Shown piece after piece: positions 58,101-64,000 of a stretch of 64,000 bases of DNA. The stretch spans positions 682,001-746,000 of the forward strand of contig SSNU01000155.1 in the NCBI GenBank assembly GCA_012064415.1, written 5' to 3'. The stretch's first letter is position 1. Each line of letters begins with the position of its first letter. The translations under genes and the position numbers were made by a program. The notes under the pieces are model-generated. The model did not search any database. It saw only the letters and a list, made by a program, of their open reading frames with translations, and was not told where the DNA came from. The stretch is from Gyrodactylus bullatarudis (taxonomy: Eukaryota > Platyhelminthes > Monogenea > Gyrodactylidea > Gyrodactylidae).

Positions 58101-59250
58101 CTGATTTTCGTCACCTCAATAGCGCTTCAAATTTTTCTCTAGCTTCATCGCTCATTTACTTTTTGAGGACACAGGTTCATTTAGAGTTTGAGTTATGATT
58201 AAAAAATCAAGTAGAAGAAGAAAGAGGGCTTAGAAAGGTTTTTGTATTGGAGTTTTGTATTGTAAAAACTCACTTTCTACCAAGAGAGAGACATTCATTA
58301 CGAGCCTCTGCCTTTTCATTTTCCGTACGCTGGACATGAGTAGTCAAATCATCCAACTGGCAAGAGAATAAAAAAAGTTAAACACAATAGAGAATGATCA
58401 ATAATCGTTTAGGGAAATATTCACCTTTTTCCGTAATTCTTCGTGTTCAACTGTCAGAAGTTCAATTTCTTTCAGGGGATTTTGACCACATTCACCATAA
58501 TCTTTAAAGTTCTTTTCCTTCCTTTTACTTGGGGGAGTGGGTTTTCCGGTGTAAGAATACATGGCTGAATCATAGACACTGTCCGGAGTAGCCGAAGTAC
58601 TAAAGTCCTCATCAATTTCACTAACGATATTTCTAAACAGGCAGACAAAAAGGATTACAGGCAGTACGAGGATAGAACTTGATGTTTTAGTTTGAAAAAA
58701 TTAAGATGAAATAAGGAGGAATGGGATTTATTTAACCTCTAACGGTTTGAATCATCTAAACCAGATTTCTAAATACTTACTCCATAGAATTATTCAAAAA
58801 TCTACATTTGTTATATGTTTAATCCATGAGAATTTGACAAGATAACGAAACATTAAAAACGGATTACAACTTACTCTGAATTTGATAAGCTAGAGAGATA
58901 TTAAACTCAAAGATGAATTTATAAATAAGCGGTTGTAATGACTTACTCATATAATGTGGAAAGTTTTCTTTGAACTTCTTCATCGTTCTCACTAGAGTTC
59001 CGAGAGTATGAATGATAAAATCCTTCTATACATTCTTTAAAAGTTTTCAAGTCAATATTGGATCTGTCTGGTTTTAATATCTCATCCAGATAGGAAATGA
59101 GCTTAAGTTATACTGATATCCTACCTTTTCTTTGCATTCCACATCCTTTATTGCTTCAATGAATTCTTCGTAAAGTAAAAAACCTTTACTATCTCGATCT
59201 ATTGAATTGAATAATGATTGAAGATCCTGAGAGTCTGTAGAAAATTGCAT
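52160..59250 (-). CDS. RAB11FIP3/4: Class II Rab11 family-interacting protein (FIP3/FIP4-like, nuclear fallout)
   Basis: Rab11/Arf effector for recycling endosome traffic and cytokinesis. Twelve exons: 59125-59250, 58947-59080, 58425-58632, 58274-58356, 58115-58138, 57853-57943, 57177-57226, 56833-56920, 56631-56768, 56370-56577, 53750-54054 and 52160-52465. All phases agree; 586 aa. An EF-hand-like start (LFNSIDRDSKGFLLYEEF) is followed by a low-complexity Ser-rich part, then long coiled coil (exons 3-11). The Rab-binding domain in the last exon reads NLKQYIDVLITKILE. Exon 5 is only 24 nt. The last exon continues about 65 residues beyond the Rab-binding domain, longer than in vertebrates. 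The large introns between exons 10-12 hold a MITE and a Penelope-like element. Additional 5' exons cannot be excluded. Confidence 0.87.
54083..54420. mobile_element. MITE, family 1 (diverged copy)
   Basis: Left end GATTCTGAACTCGTAAGGAA at about 54099 and its inverted form near 54383-54404 (TTCCTGACGAGTTC). The inner arm has GTGATAAACGTGAACG, as in the copies at 15.5 and 24.5 kb. No coding capacity. Lies in the intron between exons 10 and 11 of the Rab11-FIP gene. Confidence 0.6.
54684..55389 (-). mobile_element. Penelope-like element with inverted pseudo-LTRs and GIY-YIG domain
   Basis: 54684-54770 and 55303-55389 are inverted repeats of about 87 bp. Between them the antisense frame 54893-55231 encodes a GIY-YIG module (LLIYKFQCVCGATYIGRTIR, then WVKEKFFINRYKPN). 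No RT remains. The repeats each contain a hammerhead-like core (CTGATGA then GAAA). The protein is clearly related to the relic at 10.6-11.1 kb. Confidence 0.82.
55400..56360. other. Intron of Rab11-FIP gene, no gene seen
   Basis: AT-rich intronic sequence between exons 10 and 11. A short ORF at 55300-55572 mostly reads the pseudo-LTR and its flank and has no family motif. Confidence 0.5.
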
Positions 59251-59299
59251 TGATGCAAAATCGGAAATTTTGAAATCCAATATCCGCCAGTTTTATAAC

Positions 59300-62200
59300 A
59301 ACTAATAAAATTTTCTGAAAAACAAAATTTAATTTGTTTTAAAAACTCTCCATCTTTAATAATATAGCATGGGTCCCGTCCACCGTTGGTCACTCACAAG
59401 AGTTACTCTATATGCACCTGATACCTAACTACATGTAAGTCCTACTTATTGATGATCAACACACAGACCTGTAATGAAATCTTGATTATAATTTTTTCTG
59501 ATTACCATCTAATTAGATTTTTCTTTCCCCCTAGATTCTGAAGTGAGTCCTTCAAGAATAAGTTATAATGATGATCCCACAGACATGCTATGTTAACCTA
59601 TGTTAACCTAAATTTTTCTTTAGACTCATCTAAAATGGATCAAAAACTTCTATCAACATTCAAATGACCTAAACCTGTTGCTATTTTTGAATTTTTTAAA
59701 ATCTACTTCAACGGTGATGATAGATTTGATCAACACTGGTGAGTCTTTAACTTGAATGATGAACCTACAGACCTGTCATGAATCATTGATTACAATAATC
59801 TCCTGATCACTATGCTAAACTCACCTTATTTTTTAGAATCAATCGGATCGAAATGGCATACTTCCCGAAAAAGGAGAAAATTCAAGACTCAATAGTATTA
59901 TAAATAAATTGTTATATTTGATATATCTGTTTCCTATTGGTCTATTAGAGATGCCCTAGTAGTGATTTTATTGGCTCATAGTACTGAATAATTATTCATT
60001 ATTTTGAAATAATTTCCATAAGCAATGATCTTTCCCTAGTGGTCCTTCTTTCCTCGTCAAAGGATCCTTATGTGATTTCTTATTTTCCCACGTGAGTTTT
60101 TCTCTGTTGCTAGTAAAACCCTTGTTCTCAATTCTGTCCATAGTCATGAATAGTCTGTTTAGTTGATTTAAACCATAGTAAAATATCCACTACTATTTTA
60201 GAGAGAGTCTTACTCAAACTAAGTTCAACTATTGTGAATATAATAGGTAAAAGTGCGCACCTTCACTTCGAACTAACTACACAATACTCTAAAATAGATT
60301 GACAATATAACTTTAAAGAGTTGAGTAACCGAGCAACACAATATACACTTAATACATTTACTCTGAGAGAAGAGTGAGCGCGCACGCTAAACAAAGTGTA
60401 TGCTGTTTTTTTACTCTACACTAAACTAATTGTAAATAGAGAAGAAAGAGAGAAAGTGAGAGTATAATTTATATACTCGGAGAGAAAACTTTACTTTTGA
60501 TCGAACACATTTTTTTGGCAAACTAAAAGGTTTTCTCATATACAACCAACCATCAACATAAGGGAAAAAAGTTCGAAATCAGAAGAAAAGACCCAGTCAT
60601 CCTGAGGAATGTTGGAATAATTCTCTACATTTTGGTAATCTCAGATCAAGCGCATTTACCCATACAATCTACAGTGGAAATTGTCATACAAACACACAGC
60701 GAAGATAAAGGATAAAACATCTTGGAGATTATCTCGTTCTGAAATAAACTCCGACAGATAGAGGAATTAATTTAAATATTATTCTAATGCCACGGAAACT
60801 ACTACTACTGCTAGAAATTAGGCGAATTAATTAATAAATCAAGATTAAATTAGTGTGAGTTTTTGTTTTATTTTTGTATTTTTAAAATTGGAAATTTCCC
60901 AAATAAACAAAAATTGGACAATAGGATGTTTGTGGTGGGGCAGTGTTCTGGGACAGGGGCTCTCCTGAAAGGGAGAAATTTTGTTTTTCAGATTTTACTA
61001 AAAATGAGCAGAAAAATTCATTAATAATACTACGTAGTATCGATTTTCATCTTGGAGTAATCTCTCGAGGACGTCATTCTAATAGTACTCACTCACTTGA
61101 TTTGAATGAATTTTTAGAATGAAAAAAACATCCCCATCCCCTTCTAATGTCCTAGTTAATGTAGTTCAACACAAGATTTAATTTTCCCTGCATTTTTCTC
61201 TCTGTTGTGTGTGGTCACTGGGAGGAGAAAGGAGGGATAAATCTTTTTGAACAATAGACTAACCAACTTTTCGACGCAGTAATCATTATCCACCAAGTAT
61301 GAGTATTGAAAAGTGTTCAACTGTGAATTAAAGTCATCGTGAGAATGTGCGTGTGTAAGTGTAGAGGGGATCTTTCTATTCTATTTTTTGACATTCAAGA
61401 TTGATGAGAAACTATTTAAAAAGGTGGTGGCGAGGGCACTGGGTAGTGGAACTGATGGTCGTCGTCTACACCAAACTATGAACGAGAATCTACGCAGTAA
61501 ACTCTTTTTGTCTCAAATAAATCTATCTTTGCATCTTCTTGAAATCTATCCATACACTTTCATTAGCTGGGGATTAAAAATAATTCTATAACAAATTATT
61601 CAAATTATTTTATCTTTTCCTGCCCAATTCAAAAACTTTTTCCCTCAAGATTGCGTAATAATTTTTAACTTGTTAGTTGATTGAGGAAAAATGCTTTGCC
61701 TGTTACTCTTGCCTGGATAACAAGTAAACTTGTAAATAAGCCCATTTATTTCTGTCTTTCCAAGGATTTAATAGAGTCCTTAAGAACCCTTGAGAGTGTA
61801 ATACAGTAAACATACACTTGAACTTGTTTTAGTCTGATTAACTTTATCAGTTCAAACAAAATAACGATAAAACCTTGAATTGAATGAACTGTGTGAAATT
61901 GGGCTCTCAGTTAGTTGATTGATTCATTCATTCATTGATTTCCAAAACACACACTCACTCACTCACCCACACACGTACATTTTCTCTCCATTCACATTTA
62001 CGTATTCCTTCTCTCTTACCAGTATTCTATAGCCATTCTTGCACTAATTCAATGAATCATCGTAACAGCATTTTCATTGGCTATCTCATTTATTTTGGGA
62101 TAAATTCTGTTCAGTGTGGATTTATTATGATTATTGATTTCATTTCTCATCTCTCCTCTCTTTTTTGCCTTGCCTTATACTGAATCTATCTAATACTTTT

Positions 62201-62890
62201 GTGTTATACAACTAATTCATTAATATAATTTGACCTGAATGAAGTGATCCCTAGACTCTCTCCTTTCCTTTCTTTATAACATACAAACAAATGTACTAGG
62301 ATAGCATCTAATTCAGGTCTACTGAAATGGGGGAGGCATCTTATACTCTACTGGGATAAGCAAAGTGATACTGCGATCGATTCGAGGTTAAAGAAAGGGA
62401 ATTTGTTTGATGACACGCCTCGTCTGAATTTCACACTTATCCACACACTCCTTTTTTTAAGTATGAAGAAAATGTATGACTTGCTGGCGAGATAGATAGA
62501 TTGAGTTTGTAAAGCCTATTTCTGTCTTGTTAGTCACATTTTTAAAATAATAATAATAGATATATAAACTATAAATATTACCGACCACTGGTAATGTAAT
62601 AATTGGCTATTCTTCATTCATCATCTTGACGACATCTCTTTTATTACATCACTTATTATAATAAAAAATAGTAGATTTATTATGTATGTATTATGGCGAG
62701 TGAACAAGATAGTATATATTTAATAGACTTATCACTTGAGAGTTTTGCATTACATCTTTTTATTTTCTTTTTTCACCAACGAGAAAAAGACCATAAATTC
62801 CTTTCAAACATTTTCCTGGCAAGAATGACTCTTGCCCAATTTAGTTTAGTGGTTGTTGGCCGTGTTTAAAACCCGTGTGTAATTTTTCTC
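59300..62890. other. Long AT-rich intergenic stretch upstream of two divergent genes
   Basis: No convincing gene. It contains a weak direct repeat (CAGACCTGTAATGA near 59467 against CAGACCTGTCATGA near 59767) and a short 10-bp tandem repeat near 59591 (ATGTTAACCT twice). A CA/CT-rich simple stretch lies at 61945-61980. It probably holds the promoters and 5' UTR exons of the Rab11-FIP gene and of the gene starting at 62953. Core elements cannot be assigned by eye. Confidence 0.5.
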
Positions 62891-62952
62891 TTCCAGATTT
62901 CAGAGAAGAAAACAAAGGATATTTATTATTTTACTAAAAGGACAGACATAAA

Positions 62953-63453
62953 ATGTTCAAGTGCATATCCAAGAGGAGATTAAACTCAAAAGATGATCCC
63001 AACAAGGATAATCGGAGGAAAATATCTCGCCAGAATTCGGTGGACATTCTGCCGACAGATTTGAAAAGTTTTGATAACCAAGTTGAAAATGGAAAATCGC
63101 AGACTCTGCCTAGAAACATGGACAGCAATGAGAAATTTCCCAGGGTCAAGTCGCGAAAGAGTCGATTCAGTGCCTTTATAGATAGAACAGTCTCTGCTAT
63201 TAATCCGTCTTTGTCAAGATCAATCAGTCGAACTAAAGTTTCGAACGGATCATCTTCGTCTGAGGCTAGGACTCCTCAGAATTTATCCCCTACCAAAGAT
63301 TCCCTAGTCCGATCAAAGTCATCGATCAAAGAATTCACCCCCATACACGAAGCCTCGAATAACTTTCCCGTCGACATTCCAAAGTATTCCAGGGGCAGTA
63401 CGTCAGAAGAGGATGCTGTCACTCCGAAGAATCTCATGTGCCTCTCCAAGACT
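62953..63453 (+). CDS. First coding exon of an unidentified gene (continues beyond window)
   Basis: ATG at 62953 starts a 167-codon exon, MFKCISKRRLNSKDDPNKD onward, ending in phase 0 at AAGACT before GTGAGT. A good acceptor (TCTTCCAG, ending 62896) suggests that the exon begins at 62897 with a short 5' UTR. The peptide is basic and Ser-rich and probably disordered, with candidate phosphorylation sites (SRSISR, SSSEARTPQ, VRSKSS) and no recognised domain. The rest of the gene is beyond 64000. The family cannot be told from this exon. Confidence 0.55.
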
Positions 63454-64000
63454 GTGAGTATCCAATTTATATACAATAGAGATGTAACGAATTTTGACCT
63501 TTTTTTAAGTCAAAGTTTTGATAAAAATGATGTGTGAAATGTAAAATAACTGATCTAAAATTCGTTTGCAATCCCATGCATAGTCCATTTTCCCTAAATT
63601 TTCTTGTAGGCATAGTGGAATAAATTTAACAGAAATGGTCCTAACATGATTTTATTACTATTTTCATTGAAAATCTAGCAGCATTTTTAAAAAAGGCTCA
63701 TCTTTAAACTCGAATATTATCACGAACAAGCATTTTAATACTTGATCTTATATGAAATAATGTTTAGAATTCATTTGAGTAGGTTTTTAAAATAGGTTGA
63801 AAAATTTTTTACATCTCTAATATACAATTTATAATCTGAATATCTTTTTTCATCTCTATGACTGATCAAAATTCATCTCCCTATCAATATATTAATCTTG
63901 ATCAATTCTACCATTCTTTCAACATACTTTCTGTACATACGAAATCTCTACGTAAAGGTTTATTCATTCATGTGAAAAGACTCCGAGAGTTGTGTGAGAA
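63454..64000. other. Intron of the unidentified gene
   Basis: AT-rich, no further exon seen before the window ends. Confidence 0.45.

Noticed and set aside
61388..61591. 67-aa plus-strand ORF in the long intergenic region
   Set aside because: No start context, no splice partner and no family motif.
1..64000. CRISPR array, bacterial operon or phage-like system
   Set aside because: No regularly spaced short repeats, and all recognised genes are eukaryotic with introns.

Overview
This window is nuclear DNA of an AT-rich animal. It holds intron-containing orthologues of conserved metazoan genes (MAN2A, MRPL27, WDR3, TAF5, ISCU, STEEP1, SNRPB, RCAN, a Rab5-type GTPase, RRS1, a class II Rab11-FIP) among many decayed transposons. 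I cannot name the species. Several housekeeping genes require spliceosomal introns of only 22 to 38 nt. Among animals such tiny introns are best known from dicyemid mesozoans, so a highly reduced invertebrate lineage is possible, but this is inference. Positions 2867-3499 are an assembly gap of Ns.

Layout. 1-2361: the 3' end of an alpha-mannosidase II gene (+) and MRPL27 (-). 2.6-7.1 kb: two non-LTR reverse transcriptase relics pointing away from each other, one interrupted by an element with 27-bp inverted ends. 7.3-21.6 kb and 23.9-38.0 kb: two tandem, same-strand (-) copies of a large multi-exon gene that I do not recognise. Each copy encodes ten or eleven exons of about 82-94 codons (one is 184), resembling PH-like folds, separated by small exons for charged linkers. 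Nearly every exon is class 1-1. The copies are divergent overall but nearly identical in two short tracts. Their introns carry Penelope-like, Mutator-like and MITE insertions. 38.6-40.0 kb: a dead pogo/Tigger transposase. 40.2-52.5 kb: a very compact housekeeping cluster with alternating orientation, divergent starts only 50-75 bp apart and convergent stops 70-190 bp apart. 52.2-59.3 kb: a 12-exon Rab11-FIP3/4-like gene (-). 59.3-62.9 kb: a long AT-rich intergenic stretch. 62.95-63.45 kb: the first coding exon of an unidentified gene (+) that runs off the window.

How genes relate: WDR3 and RRS1 act in ribosome biogenesis, TAF5 in transcription initiation, SNRPB in splicing, ISCU and MRPL27 in mitochondria, and the Rab5-type GTPase and Rab11-FIP in endosomal traffic. 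The most novel object is the tandem pair of PH-like repeat genes, built by exon duplication, duplicated as a 14-kb unit and apparently patched by gene conversion.
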